From the NCBI RefSeq assembly GCF_003259675.1, contig NZ_PZJG01000006.1:62001-126000 (forward strand): a stretch of 64,000 nt of DNA, in the 5' to 3' direction. The stretch is from Macrococcoides bohemicum. Its GTDB lineage: Bacteria; Bacillota; Bacilli; Staphylococcales; Staphylococcaceae. How positions within the stretch are numbered: the first letter of the stretch is position 1; each line of letters starts with the position of its first letter. Under the pieces are notes generated by a model that saw nothing but the letters and a program-made list of their open reading frames with translations, was not told the origin of the DNA and ran no database searches. A program made the translations under genes and the position numbers. This document shows positions 56,811-64,000 of this stretch, piece after piece.

Positions 56811-56825
56811 ATATAGTTATTAAAG

Positions 56826-56852
56826 CACAGACTTTTGTAGTCTGTGTTTTTT
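56826..56852 (+). terminator. Terminator after the monooxygenase relic
   Basis: CACAGACT - TTTGT - AGTCTGTG followed by six T residues, probably the original terminator of the lost gene. Confidence 0.85.
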
Positions 56853-56983
56853 GTTATGTGGTTGTTTTCGCAAGCGGTAGTATTAATGAAATACAATCAT
56901 TTCCACACGGAAGTATCCTGAATTATCTTCTCCCGCACTTTTCATATATAATTAAAGTACAAGAAAACTAAAGAAGTGATAAT

Positions 56984-58051
56984 ATGGAGAGAAGAATCAT
57001 TCACATCGATATGGATGCTTTCTATGCACAAGTTGAGCAGCGGGATAATCCTGACCTAAAAGGTAAACCTGTCATTGTTGGTGGCAAGAGTCGTAATCGT
57101 GGTGTTGTGGCAACGGCGAGTTACGAAGCGCGTAAATTTGGTGTGCATAGTGCGATGCCTACTGCTCGTGCACATCAGTTGTGCCCAGACGGCTATTATG
57201 TGAGTCCTAGATTTGATGTATATAAAGAAGTGTCGAGTCAAATTATGTCGATATTTAAAGGCTACACTGATATTGTACAACCGGTATCACTAGATGAAGC
57301 GTATTTAGATATAACACATCTTGTACGTAAAGATCTTGGTGCAAGTCAAATTGCAGCTTTTATTAAAAGAGATATTCTGACAGCTACAAATCTTACGTGT
57401 TCAGCTGGTGTTTCTTATAATAAATTTTTAGCAAAGATTGCTTCCGGCATGAATAAGCCGAATGGTTTAACGGTTATCCATTACGGAAATGTTGAACAAA
57501 TATTAGCTGAACTTCCCATCGGTGAATTTCCTGGTGTAGGGAAAGTGACAGAGGAGGAGATGCAAAGACTTAAGATAATGAACGGCAAAGATTTACGTGA
57601 TAAATCTGAACTTGAATTAATTGAATTATTCGGTAAGAAAGGTAGTAGTTTATATCAAAAAGCTCGTGGTATTGGTTCTGACATAATAAATATGGACCGA
57701 GTAAGAAAATCAATTGGTAAGGAATCAACATTTTCTCATGATGTTCAGGATGAAGTATTTATATTACAGACAATGCGTACGCACTCAGAAAAAGTGGCAT
57801 TGAAACTTCAGGATTTAAATAAAGTAAGTGATACGATTACCGTCAAAATAAAAACTAGTGACTTTGAATCACATACAAAACAAACAAAAATATTAGACTT
57901 TACAGATCAAGCTGATACCATTTATAATACAGCTGTGTTATTATATACTGACCTTAAAGAGGAGTTTAACAATATACGGTTAGTAGGCGTCTCTGTGGGT
58001 AATTTAAAAAATAAAGTGTATGAAAATCTTACGATATATGATTTTCTTTAG
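56984..58051 (+). CDS. dinB: DNA polymerase IV
   Basis: This 355-residue Y-family polymerase has the metal-binding [15 protein letters not shown] (Asp9, Asp11) and [11 protein letters not shown], the fingers motif [16 protein letters not shown], and helix-hairpin-helix [16 protein letters not shown]. The little-finger domain is complete, ending [10 protein letters not shown] beta-clamp motif is not obvious at the C-terminus (TIYDFL). TATAAT lies upstream at about 56946. I see no LexA box. Confidence 0.96.
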   Translation: MERRIIHIDMDAFYAQVEQRDNPDLKGKPVIVGGKSRNRGVVATASYEARKFGVHSAMPTARAHQLCPDGYYVSPRFDVYKEVSSQIMSIFKGYTDIVQPVSLDEAYLDITHLVRKDLGASQIAAFIKRDILTATNLTCSAGVSYNKFLAKIASGMNKPNGLTVIHYGNVEQILAELPIGEFPGVGKVTEEEMQRLKIMNGKDLRDKSELELIELFGKKGSSLYQKARGIGSDIINMDRVRKSIGKESTFSHDVQDEVFILQTMRTHSEKVALKLQDLNKVSDTITVKIKTSDFESHTKQTKILDFTDQADTIYNTAVLLYTDLKEEFNNIRLVGVSVGNLKNKVYENLTIYDFL

Positions 58052-58066
58052 AAATGAGGAAGTATT

Positions 58067-58282
58067 ATGAAATTTAAATTTGCAATCATTGGTATAACTG
58101 CACTTCTCATTATGATGTATATTATGGAAACGGTAGAACACGGCTTTAAAGTGTTACCGCTTATCGGTATTATTTTAGTCGCAGGATTTTTATTCTGGAT
58201 TGATCATAAATTAGAACGACCAGTGAACCGTCATAACATTAAAAAGACTATAAAGAATAACACGACTACACATAAGAAGTAG
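58067..58282 (+). CDS. Small membrane protein (71 aa)
   Basis: This 71-residue protein has two hydrophobic helices (about 3-20 and 30-44) and a basic C-terminal tail (RPVNRHNIKKTIKNN). It begins 15 bases after dinB behind GAGGAAG and is likely cotranscribed. The last codons form the terminator. Family unknown. Confidence 0.75.
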   Translation: MKFKFAIIGITALLIMMYIMETVEHGFKVLPLIGIILVAGFLFWIDHKLERPVNRHNIKKTIKNNTTTHKK

Positions 58283-58296
58283 TCGTGTTTTTTTAT
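58259..58296. terminator. Bidirectional terminator
   Basis: AACACGACTAC - 9-base loop - GTAGTCGTGTT with a T-run, between convergent genes and overlapping the ends of both. Confidence 0.9.
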
Positions 58297-59192
58297 ATCG
58301 ATTGATAAAAGGCGATCATCTGCTGTAATTTATCGTCGTTCATAATTGTAATATCGTGCCCTAAAGCAATTTTATTACGGGCGACCCCTTCTTTTTTAGA
58401 GGGTTTATCAGACTTTTGTCTTCCTCTGATTAATATGTCTGCCTGCTCGATTTCATCTGTATAACTACCACCGTTATCAACGATATATTGCACAATATGT
58501 TTTCTTTTTTTATGAAGTGTTCCTGTAATTGCAATTTGTTTATCGTAAAAAGGATGGCTCTTGTCAATTACTGCTGTAGTAGATTTTATACTGCTTAGTT
58601 CGCGATGATAGCGTGACATGCTTTGGTTTTTCGTAGTAGTCGAAATGCTTTTAATATATTTTTTTCGGCGTTTCGTTGAAAAGTATTCTTCGAGGTCTGT
58701 ATAATGTTTCAGCAATCTGACTGTAATCATAGCACATGCCTTAGCGTCATTTAATGCATGGTGATGCCCGTGGAAATCCAGTTTATAATAGGCCATCATA
58801 TTCTTTAAACTATAACTATGATTCTTTATCGTATCTCTCGCCATAATGACCGAACAGAAATATGGTAGTTTTGGCATATCGAAATGATATTTATTTATAG
58901 AGGCATGTAATACTTTCATGTCAAATTGCGCGAAATGTGCCACAACCGGAAGTTCACCGATAAAATCGAGCATATATGGATAAACATGTTTAAAGGTTGG
59001 TGCGTCCTGAACGTCATCTGCGTGTATACCGTGTACCTGAATGTTAGATGCGCTAAAATATGTTTCAGGATTTACTAATGTGTAAAAGGTTTCAGTCATC
59101 ATATTATCGATTACTTTTACCATACCGACGCTACAAATTGAAGCAGGATTACCATTAGCTGTTTCAAAATCTAATGCTATAAATGAATTCAT
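58293..59192 (-). CDS. DEDDh 3'-5' exonuclease with C-terminal BRCT domain
   Basis: This 299-residue protein has an exonuclease domain like DNA polymerase III epsilon: ExoI FIALDFETANG, ExoII HFAQFDMKVLH, ExoIII HHALNDAKACAMI with the catalytic His. After a basic linker (residues about 180-215) a BRCT domain starts at HPFYDKQIAITGTLHKKR, including NGGSYTDEIEQADILI. The combination suggests a role in DNA repair or end-processing. It is adjacent to dinB and ferritin as in staphylococci. Partner unknown. Confidence 0.9.
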   Translation of the reverse strand: MNSFIALDFETANGNPASICSVGMVKVIDNMMTETFYTLVNPETYFSASNIQVHGIHADDVQDAPTFKHVYPYMLDFIGELPVVAHFAQFDMKVLHASINKYHFDMPKLPYFCSVIMARDTIKNHSYSLKNMMAYYKLDFHGHHHALNDAKACAMITVRLLKHYTDLEEYFSTKRRKKYIKSISTTTKNQSMSRYHRELSSIKSTTAVIDKSHPFYDKQIAITGTLHKKRKHIVQYIVDNGGSYTDEIEQADILIRGRQKSDKPSKKEGVARNKIALGHDITIMNDDKLQQMIAFYQSI

Positions 59193-59347
59193 TGTTAGCT
59201 CCTTTTTACATCACATTGTACAATTTTATTAAAATATATATTTTTTTAAAAAATAGGGAATACAATTAATAATATGACTGAATATTACAATATATTTAAG
59301 TTAAAAAGCAATTTTAAAACAATTTTTATTTAATCAGGGAGGAAAAA

Positions 59348-60433
59348 ATGAGGAAAGTTTTTAAAATTAGTAGTGCATTTATAGGCGTTATTGTAGGTGC
59401 GGGATTTGCATCAGGTCAGGAAATATTGCAATACTTCACTAGCTTTGGAACTATGGGAATATTAGGAGGAATTGTATCAACTATTTTATTTAGTTATATC
59501 GGTATGGTGCTTGTATGGGCAGGTAGTAAAACAAATGCTGATGACCACAAGATTGTGATAAAAAAATTCACAAATTATCCTGTTATAGGAAGGATTTTGT
59601 CATGGATAATCGATATAGTTCTTATCATTACATTATTTAGTTTTGGAGTTGTAATGTTAGCAGGGGCAGGATCTAACTTAGAACAACAATTTGGAATCCC
59701 ATCATTATATGGTACAGCTTTAATGGCAATAGTTGTAATTATTGCTGGAATGCTAAAAATTGATTTTATTGTTAAGATTATTGGTTACGTTACACCATTT
59801 CTAGTCTTAATGATTTTAGTAATTTCAGTATATTGTGTTATTACATTAGATACACCATATGGAACTTTAGATAAAGTAGCTACAAGTGTTCAATCACCGT
59901 TTCCTCATTGGATTATAGCTGGTGCTAATTATGTTTCAATGAATATTGGATTAGGTGCAGCTATGGCAATCGTTATAGGTGGTGCAGAAAATAATAAAAG
60001 AGCCGCAGCTATCGGAGGATTATTGGGGGGATTAGTACTTGGAATATTAATTATTTTAAGTCATTTAGCAATCTTTGCTAAAATTGAAGTCGTAAAAGAT
60101 TTACCACTACCTATGTTAGGTATTGTAAATGAAATTTCGCCGATTTTAGGAATTGTAATGTCAGTAATTATTTTCGTTATGATATTTAATACGGCATTAA
60201 GTATGTTTTATTCATTTTCAGCTAGATTTACAATTGTGGATACTAAAAGTTTTAAAATATTTTATATTATTTCAACACTTGCCGGATTCGGATTAAGTTT
60301 TGTAGGTTTCACAAAGCTCGTAAATAAAGTCTATCCGATATTAGGAAATTTAAATTATCTATTGATATTAGTAATCTTAATTGCACCAATAAAATTTCAT
60401 TTTGATAATAAGAAAAACTATATTGAAAGATAA
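59348..60433 (+). CDS. YkvI-family membrane transporter
   Basis: This 361-residue protein has about ten membrane helices and starts KISSAFIGVIVGAGFASGQE, the characteristic opening of the YkvI family, distantly related to amino-acid transporters of the LeuT/APC fold. An unwound first helix with GAGFASGQE suits ion and substrate binding. ATG 59348 follows GGAGG. The last 57 bases overlap the convergent FeoB-associated gene. Substrate unknown. Confidence 0.85.
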   Translation: MRKVFKISSAFIGVIVGAGFASGQEILQYFTSFGTMGILGGIVSTILFSYIGMVLVWAGSKTNADDHKIVIKKFTNYPVIGRILSWIIDIVLIITLFSFGVVMLAGAGSNLEQQFGIPSLYGTALMAIVVIIAGMLKIDFIVKIIGYVTPFLVLMILVISVYCVITLDTPYGTLDKVATSVQSPFPHWIIAGANYVSMNIGLGAAMAIVIGGAENNKRAAAIGGLLGGLVLGILIILSHLAIFAKIEVVKDLPLPMLGIVNEISPILGIVMSVIIFVMIFNTALSMFYSFSARFTIVDTKSFKIFYIISTLAGFGLSFVGFTKLVNKVYPILGNLNYLLILVILIAPIKFHFDNKKNYIER

Positions 60434-60646
60434 AGAAGAGAAACGAGAATTTTTATATCTCGTTTCTCTTCTTAATTTCTTTATGTTATCAAAATTAATT
60501 TGATGAAGATTATCACAACCACAGCTGTCATTTAAATCACAACTGTTGCACTTACCGGCTTTAGATTTCTTAAAGAACTTATAAAGCGTATAAGTCGCAT
60601 ATCCAAATATTAGAACGAACAGTAATACATTGATAAGTATTGACAT
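60377..60646 (-). CDS. FeoB-associated Cys-rich membrane protein, apparently with read-through tail
   Basis: The first 50 residues match the FeoB-associated Cys-rich family: one membrane helix ([20 protein letters not shown]), basic [10 protein letters not shown], then [13 protein letters not shown] with four Cys. Family members are about 50-60 residues. This frame continues to 89, through the 16-bp terminator stem and 57 bases into the convergent transporter gene, so the normal stop seems lost. It starts behind AGGAGGAAAG. Its usual partner feoB is only a fragment here, so its function is doubtful. Confidence 0.75.
   Translation of the reverse strand: MSILINVLLFVLIFGYATYTLYKFFKKSKAGKCNSCDLNDSCGCDNLHQINFDNIKKLRRETRYKNSRFSSLSFNIVFLIIKMKFYWCN
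60433..60473. terminator. Terminator downstream of the ykvI-like gene
   Basis: A perfect 16-bp stem, AAGAAGAGAAACGAGA with its complement across a 9-base loop. It lies inside the extended frame of the convergent FeoB-associated gene. Confidence 0.9.
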
Positions 60647-60650
60647 AAGC

Positions 60651-60788
60651 TTTCCTCCTAAAGAAATAATCTGCCGATAATATAAAGCTCACCATCAATG
60701 CTACGATAGTACCGATCAAATAAAGGCTAAGTACCACAAGTGCTTGATGTTCTTTAAAGAATACACCAGCAAATAATGCGTATAACAG
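60651..60788 (-). pseudogene. feoB: Internal fragment of feoB
   Basis: Between ferritin and the Cys-rich gene, one minus-strand frame encodes [20 protein letters not shown], then [18 protein letters not shown]. This strongly resembles the conserved middle of FeoB (after CGARLPVYALFA, with hxxQALVVFSLYLLGIxxAL). The GTPase domain, the upstream core and the C-terminal core are absent. The frame starts at the ferritin stop and ends at the ribosome site of the next gene, so both flanks appear deleted. It is a relic of a ferrous iron transporter. Confidence 0.72.
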
Positions 60789-60789
60789 A

Positions 60790-61293
60790 TTATTCTTCTT
60801 CACTAAAGTTACGTTTACCTAATTCTTTCTCATATAAATACAACGCATTTGCATCATCTTTAATACGTCTGATGTAATCGATATGCTTTTTAAACATCGC
60901 TTCTTCTTCAACCTGCTCATCTAAGAACCAATTTAAGAACGAGATTGTTGAGAATTCCTTATCATTTTTAGCAAGTTCCGCTAAATTATAAAAGTTTGCA
61001 GTCACTTGTTGTTCTTGTACAAGTCCTGCTTCAAAGGTATCTAAAACACTAGAAAATTCTGTCTTCGGTGCAGGGATTTCTGAGAACTTGGCATGTTGAT
61101 CGCGATCATTTAAATAATTATAGATTTTTGTACCATGAAATCTTTCTTCAGCAGCTTGCTGTTCGTAAAAGTTAGCGAACCCGTCATAACTTTCTTTAGC
61201 ACAATATGCAGCCATTGCCATGTAAGCATGTGCTGCTGCGAATTCCTCGTTCATCTGTTTATTTAATGCGGCAGTCAATTCTGTTGATAACAT
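60790..61293 (-). CDS. ftnA: Ferritin
   Basis: This 167-residue non-heme ferritin has the four-helix ferroxidase residues: Glu17 in [21 protein letters not shown], Glu-x2-His in [17 protein letters not shown], and Glu/Gln in [12 protein letters not shown], with [16 protein letters not shown]. It stores iron and limits oxidative damage. ATG 61293 follows GGAGGG. A palindromic 7-1-7 site is 31 bases upstream, consistent with PerR or Fur control as in S. aureus. Confidence 0.95.
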   Translation of the reverse strand: MLSTELTAALNKQMNEEFAAAHAYMAMAAYCAKESYDGFANFYEQQAAEERFHGTKIYNYLNDRDQHAKFSEIPAPKTEFSSVLDTFEAGLVQEQQVTANFYNLAELAKNDKEFSTISFLNWFLDEQVEEEAMFKKHIDYIRRIKDDANALYLYEKELGKRNFSEEE

Positions 61294-61323
61294 CTTTATT
61301 CCCTCCATTTTCTAAGATAAATT

Positions 61324-61338
61324 CATTATAATATAATG
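61324..61338. promoter_or_regulatory. Perfect 7-1-7 palindrome upstream of ftnA, PerR/Fur-type candidate
   Basis: CATTATA-A-TATAATG is a perfect inverted repeat with one central base. It has the geometry of PerR (TTATAAT-N-ATTATAA) and Fur boxes and lies 31 bases before ftnA. In S. aureus ferritin belongs to the PerR regulon. Confidence 0.5.
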
Positions 61339-61469
61339 TAAAAAGATTAGATAATAATATCCATGGGATGAAGGGGAATGTTTTATAGTCTTTATATTTA
61401 TTCGTGACAAATATTTATACTAATTATTTATGAAATGATATAATAAATTGTTGAAATCAGGAGGTTACT

Positions 61470-62789
61470 ATGAAAAAATTTGCTGCTAAAAATTTAGCGA
61501 AAGCTGCACGACGATTAAGCATTATGGCAGGTAAACGCGGAACAGATTTACCAGGTCAGATTGCGCGTAAAATTGATCCGCAAATATTAAAGAAACTAAG
61601 TGCTGAAGTTGATGAAGTGGTCTTTATTTCAGGGACGAACGGGAAGACGACGACAAGTAATTTAATCGGGCATACATTGAAACAAAATAATATTAATATT
61701 ATTCATAATACAGAAGGTGCCAACATGGCTGCCGGTATTACATCAAGTTTTATCGTACAATCTTCAAAAGATACAAAACTAGCGATTATTGAGATAGATG
61801 AAGGATCTATCCCACGAGTACTAAAAGAAATGACACCGACAAAGATGGTGTTTACGAATTTCTTTCGTGATCAGATGGACCGTTTTGGTGAGATAGACAT
61901 ATTAGTAGATAGAATCGCTGACAACATAAAAGGACGAGGCATTGAGCTGATTTTAAACGCAGATGATCCGTTTGTTTCACGCTTAAAGATTGCTAGTAAT
62001 AAAGTTACATATTATGGTATGAAAGATCATATTCATAACTTTGAAGAAAGTTCAATGATTGAAAGTAAATATTGTCCAAACTGCGGTAAAATGCTGCATT
62101 ATGATTGGATTCATTATAATCAGATTGGACATTATTCTTGTACGTGTGACTTTAGTCGAAATACACCGAAATATGAAGTTGAAGCATTAACTGAGACACC
62201 ATTCTTAAATCCGACGATTAACGGACATACATTCAATATGAAGATTGCAGGCGACTTTAACGTGTTCAATATCATTGCAGCTTACGCAGTTTTACGTGAA
62301 CTCGGATTAAATGACAAATCTATTGAAAAAGGATTTTTAACGTACACAAGCGATAATGGGCGTATGCAAAACTTTGAAAAAGGAAACAAACAAGCCATTA
62401 TCAATTTAGCGAAGAACCCAGCTGGATTGAATGCGAGCCTATCTGTCGGTGAAAAAATTGAAGGTGAGAAATCCTATTTAATCGCATTAAATGATAATGG
62501 TGCAGACGGACGTGATATTTCATGGATTTGGGATGCTGATTTTGAAAAGTTAGCACGTCAAAATATACCTTATATAATGTGTACAGGAAATCGAGCTGAA
62601 GAAGTTGCATTGCGATTGAAGTATGCAGAAATTGATGCAGAAATTCATGTGAACCAAAATATTAAAGAAGCAACGCATACAATATTGAAGCGATCTGAGT
62701 ACACAGTGTGTATTCCAAACTATACGTCTTTAGAACCGATGCATCAGGCATTAAATCAATTCTTTGAAGGAGGTAAAGGAAATGAATAG
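61470..62789 (+). CDS. murT: Lipid II isoglutaminyl synthase, MurT subunit
   Basis: This 439-residue Mur-ligase-like protein has the ATP loop [16 protein letters not shown], and a zinc-ribbon-like insertion with CPNCGK and YSCTCDFSR (four Cys), which marks MurT against other Mur ligases. The C-terminal DUF1727 domain contains NPAGLNASL and [16 protein letters not shown]. With GatD it amidates the stem-peptide D-Glu of lipid II. The start follows AGGAGG. Confidence 0.96.
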   Translation: MKKFAAKNLAKAARRLSIMAGKRGTDLPGQIARKIDPQILKKLSAEVDEVVFISGTNGKTTTSNLIGHTLKQNNINIIHNTEGANMAAGITSSFIVQSSKDTKLAIIEIDEGSIPRVLKEMTPTKMVFTNFFRDQMDRFGEIDILVDRIADNIKGRGIELILNADDPFVSRLKIASNKVTYYGMKDHIHNFEESSMIESKYCPNCGKMLHYDWIHYNQIGHYSCTCDFSRNTPKYEVEALTETPFLNPTINGHTFNMKIAGDFNVFNIIAAYAVLRELGLNDKSIEKGFLTYTSDNGRMQNFEKGNKQAIINLAKNPAGLNASLSVGEKIEGEKSYLIALNDNGADGRDISWIWDADFEKLARQNIPYIMCTGNRAEEVALRLKYAEIDAEIHVNQNIKEATHTILKRSEYTVCIPNYTSLEPMHQALNQFFEGGKGNE

Positions 62790-63510
62790 AGCAATTGAAG
62801 TATTTCACTTTATGCCGGATAAGTTGAATTTATATGGAGATATCGGAAATATTATCGCATTGAAACAACGTGCTAAATGGCGTGGGCTGGAAGTAAATGT
62901 TACAGATATTAATACGACACAAGGCATTAAGATCAGCGATGGGGATATATTGTTTATCGGTGGAGGGAGTGACCGCGAACAAAAGATTGCTACTGATGAT
63001 CTGTTCCGTGTTAAAGATGATTTTAAAGCAGCAATCGAAGATGGTATGCCAGCACTAACGATTTGCGGTGGCTATCAATTTTTAGGTGAAAAATATATTA
63101 CGCCAGATGGCCAGGAATTAAAAGGGCTACATATTTTAGATTTCTATACTGAATCTAAGAAAGACCGTTTAACAGGAAATATCGTGATTGAATCTGAAAC
63201 ATTCGGTCAAATCGTTGGCTTTGAAAATCATGGTGGGAGAACATATCATGATTACAATACATTAGGTAATGTTGTCAGTGGTTATGGTAATAACGACACG
63301 GATAAAAAAGAAGGCATTCATTACAAGAATTTATTAGGAACGTATTTACATGGGCCGATTTTACCGAAAAACCATGAGATTACAGATTATCTTCTGAAAC
63401 AGGCATGTGAGCGTATCGGTATGACATTTCCTGAAGTATTTCTCGATAATAGTGTGGAAGAAGCGGCGAAACAAGTTATTGTAAAGCGATTAATGGAAGA
63501 CAAGAAATAA
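62782..63510 (+). CDS. gatD: Lipid II isoglutaminyl synthase, GatD glutaminase subunit
   Basis: This 242-residue CobB/CobQ-like glutamine amidotransferase has catalytic Cys in [14 protein letters not shown] and His in [13 protein letters not shown]. The protein begins [20 protein letters not shown] at ATG 62782, behind GGAGG and overlapping murT by eight bases. It supplies ammonia to MurT; the amidation supports cross-linking and lysozyme resistance in staphylococci. Confidence 0.96.
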   Translation: MNRAIEVFHFMPDKLNLYGDIGNIIALKQRAKWRGLEVNVTDINTTQGIKISDGDILFIGGGSDREQKIATDDLFRVKDDFKAAIEDGMPALTICGGYQFLGEKYITPDGQELKGLHILDFYTESKKDRLTGNIVIESETFGQIVGFENHGGRTYHDYNTLGNVVSGYGNNDTDKKEGIHYKNLLGTYLHGPILPKNHEITDYLLKQACERIGMTFPEVFLDNSVEEAAKQVIVKRLMEDKK

Positions 63511-63526
63511 AATATAAAATTGTTAT

Positions 63527-63634
63527 GGGGCGATTCTATTGTGGAACCGCCCCATTTCTATTGATTTGGGCCGATTCTATTGTGGAACCGCCCCATTTCT
63601 ATTGATTTGGGCCGATTCTATACTGAAATCGCCC
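63527..63634. repeat. Tandem 41-bp hairpin repeat, 2.6 copies
   Basis: The unit consists of GGGCCGATTC-TATTGTGG-AACCGCCCC and a 14-base link ATTTCTATTGATTT. Copies start at 63527, 63568 and 63609; the third is diverged (ATACTGAAATCGCCC) and ends the array. Each unit can fold as a hairpin through GGGC/GCCC and CGATTC-like pairing. A related element occurs at 4687-4755. Confidence 0.85.
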
Positions 63635-63732
63635 AACAATCTTGTGACAAATTATCAAACTCTTTTAAAGATGTATTTAAAATATATCTTTTGGGTGTAT
63701 AATCGACTTATAAGTTTCGGGGAGGGGTTTGT

Positions 63733-64000
63733 TTGATAGATTATAACGAGAAACCATTTATCGTCATCTGGGAAGTAACACGTGCTTGTGAACTACATTG
63801 CCTGCATTGTAGGGCTGAAGCACAAATTGATCGAAATCCATATGAATTAACGACGGATGAAGGTAAAGCATTGGTTGATGATATTGCACAGATGGATGGA
63901 CCGATGCTTGTATTTACCGGTGGCGATCCTTTGATGAGAGAAGATATTTTCGAATTGTCAGCGTATGCAGTTGAAAAAGGCGTTCGCGTTTCAATGACAC
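63733..64000 (+). CDS. Radical SAM protein (5' part; continues beyond window)
   Basis: The gene starts at TTG 63733, five bases after GGAGGGG, and runs off the right edge. The visible 89 residues contain the radical SAM cluster motif CELHCLHCR (CxxxCxxC) following IVIWEVTRA, and LVFTGGDPLMRED, the SAM-contacting GGDP motif. This form resembles the SPASM/heme-related radical SAM proteins such as NirJ-like enzymes; the C-terminus needed to decide is outside. Confidence 0.88.
   Translation, partial: MIDYNEKPFIVIWEVTRACELHCLHCRAEAQIDRNPYELTTDEGKALVDDIAQMDGPMLVFTGGDPLMREDIFELSAYAVEKGVRVSMT

Noticed and set aside
56854-56983. SOS (LexA) box before dinB
   Set aside because: No CGAAC-N4-GTTCG-like site is present in the upstream interval.
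60579-60803. 74-codon frame read as an intact small membrane protein
   Set aside because: Its start lies inside the ferritin gene, and its end inside the Cys-rich gene; the middle matches FeoB, so it is annotated as a relic instead.
63527-63634. Possible CRISPR array
   Set aside because: Only about 2.6 units, and the linkers between hairpins are identical rather than unique spacers; no cas gene is near.
63539-63736. 65-codon open frame in the repeat region
   Set aside because: Its first half translates the tandem repeat and its end runs into the ribosome site of the radical SAM gene; no ribosome site of its own.

Overview
The window is about 64 kb of low-GC Firmicutes chromosome. It encodes aureolysin, CamS, bacterial nitric oxide synthase, PcrB, MurT/GatD, GatCAB and LPXTG surface proteins. 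The run yerC - pcrB-pcrA-ligA-camS - putP - gatCAB - dagK - rlmD-type methyltransferase - dinB - DEDDh exonuclease - ferritin - murT/gatD follows the order I know from Staphylococcus. Two loci do not fit S. aureus: a complete spermidine operon and a ComQXPA-type quorum-sensing cluster. I infer a relative within Staphylococcaceae, most likely Macrococcus/Macrococcoides; this is not proven by a marker gene. No rRNA, tRNA, CRISPR array or intact insertion sequence was found.

Layout. 1-4.7 kb: a HAD phosphatase and NamA, a NIPSNAP-like/NUDIX fusion, a C45-family acyltransferase/hydrolase, and a small XRE-regulated membrane-protein operon behind tandem palindromes. 4.7-9.2 kb: aureolysin, several unknown genes and an LPXTG protein. 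9.45-13.0 kb: a comX-like peptide gene, comQ, comP and comA, divergent from the LPXTG gene. 13-18.5 kb: a YolD protein, an MFS transporter and the operon speA-speD-speE-speB. 18.7-29 kb: housekeeping metabolism (lactonase, nitrilase, ALDH, pyrophosphatase, nicotinamidase, beta-helix protein, NOS, MFS) plus a surface-protein relic. 29-32 kb: pncB-nadE, UPF0316 and NETI genes. 32-43.6 kb: purB with Pur boxes, yerC, two VanY-type lipoproteins, pcrB-pcrA-ligA-camS and putP. 43.7-53 kb: gatCAB, a CapC/YwqE-type phosphatase behind a Fur-like box, an SGNH-like membrane protein, GrpB, a HerA-type ATPase, dagK and an SDR. 53-64 kb: a 5'-nucleotidase-like enzyme, a methyltransferase followed by an att-like direct repeat and a monooxygenase relic, dinB, an exonuclease, a YkvI transporter, a feoB relic, ferritin, murT-gatD, a 41-bp repeat and the start of a radical SAM gene.

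Genes that work together. ComQ should prenylate the ComX-like peptide, ComP should sense it and ComA should respond. SpeA, SpeB, SpeD and SpeE make spermidine from arginine and S-adenosylmethionine. PncA, PncB and NadE salvage nicotinamide into NAD. MurT and GatD amidate lipid II. GatCAB makes Gln-tRNA(Gln) and/or Asn-tRNA(Asn).

The most interesting object is the ComXQPA cluster at 9454-13020. Its order is X-Q-P-A rather than the Bacillus order Q-X-P-A, and a 25-bp palindrome lies in the shared upstream region. Next come the genome-decay traces: a direct repeat at the methyltransferase 3' end, an internal feoB fragment, and 3' remnants of an LPXTG gene and a flavin monooxygenase gene. All functions are read from motifs and remembered family features; no database search was run.
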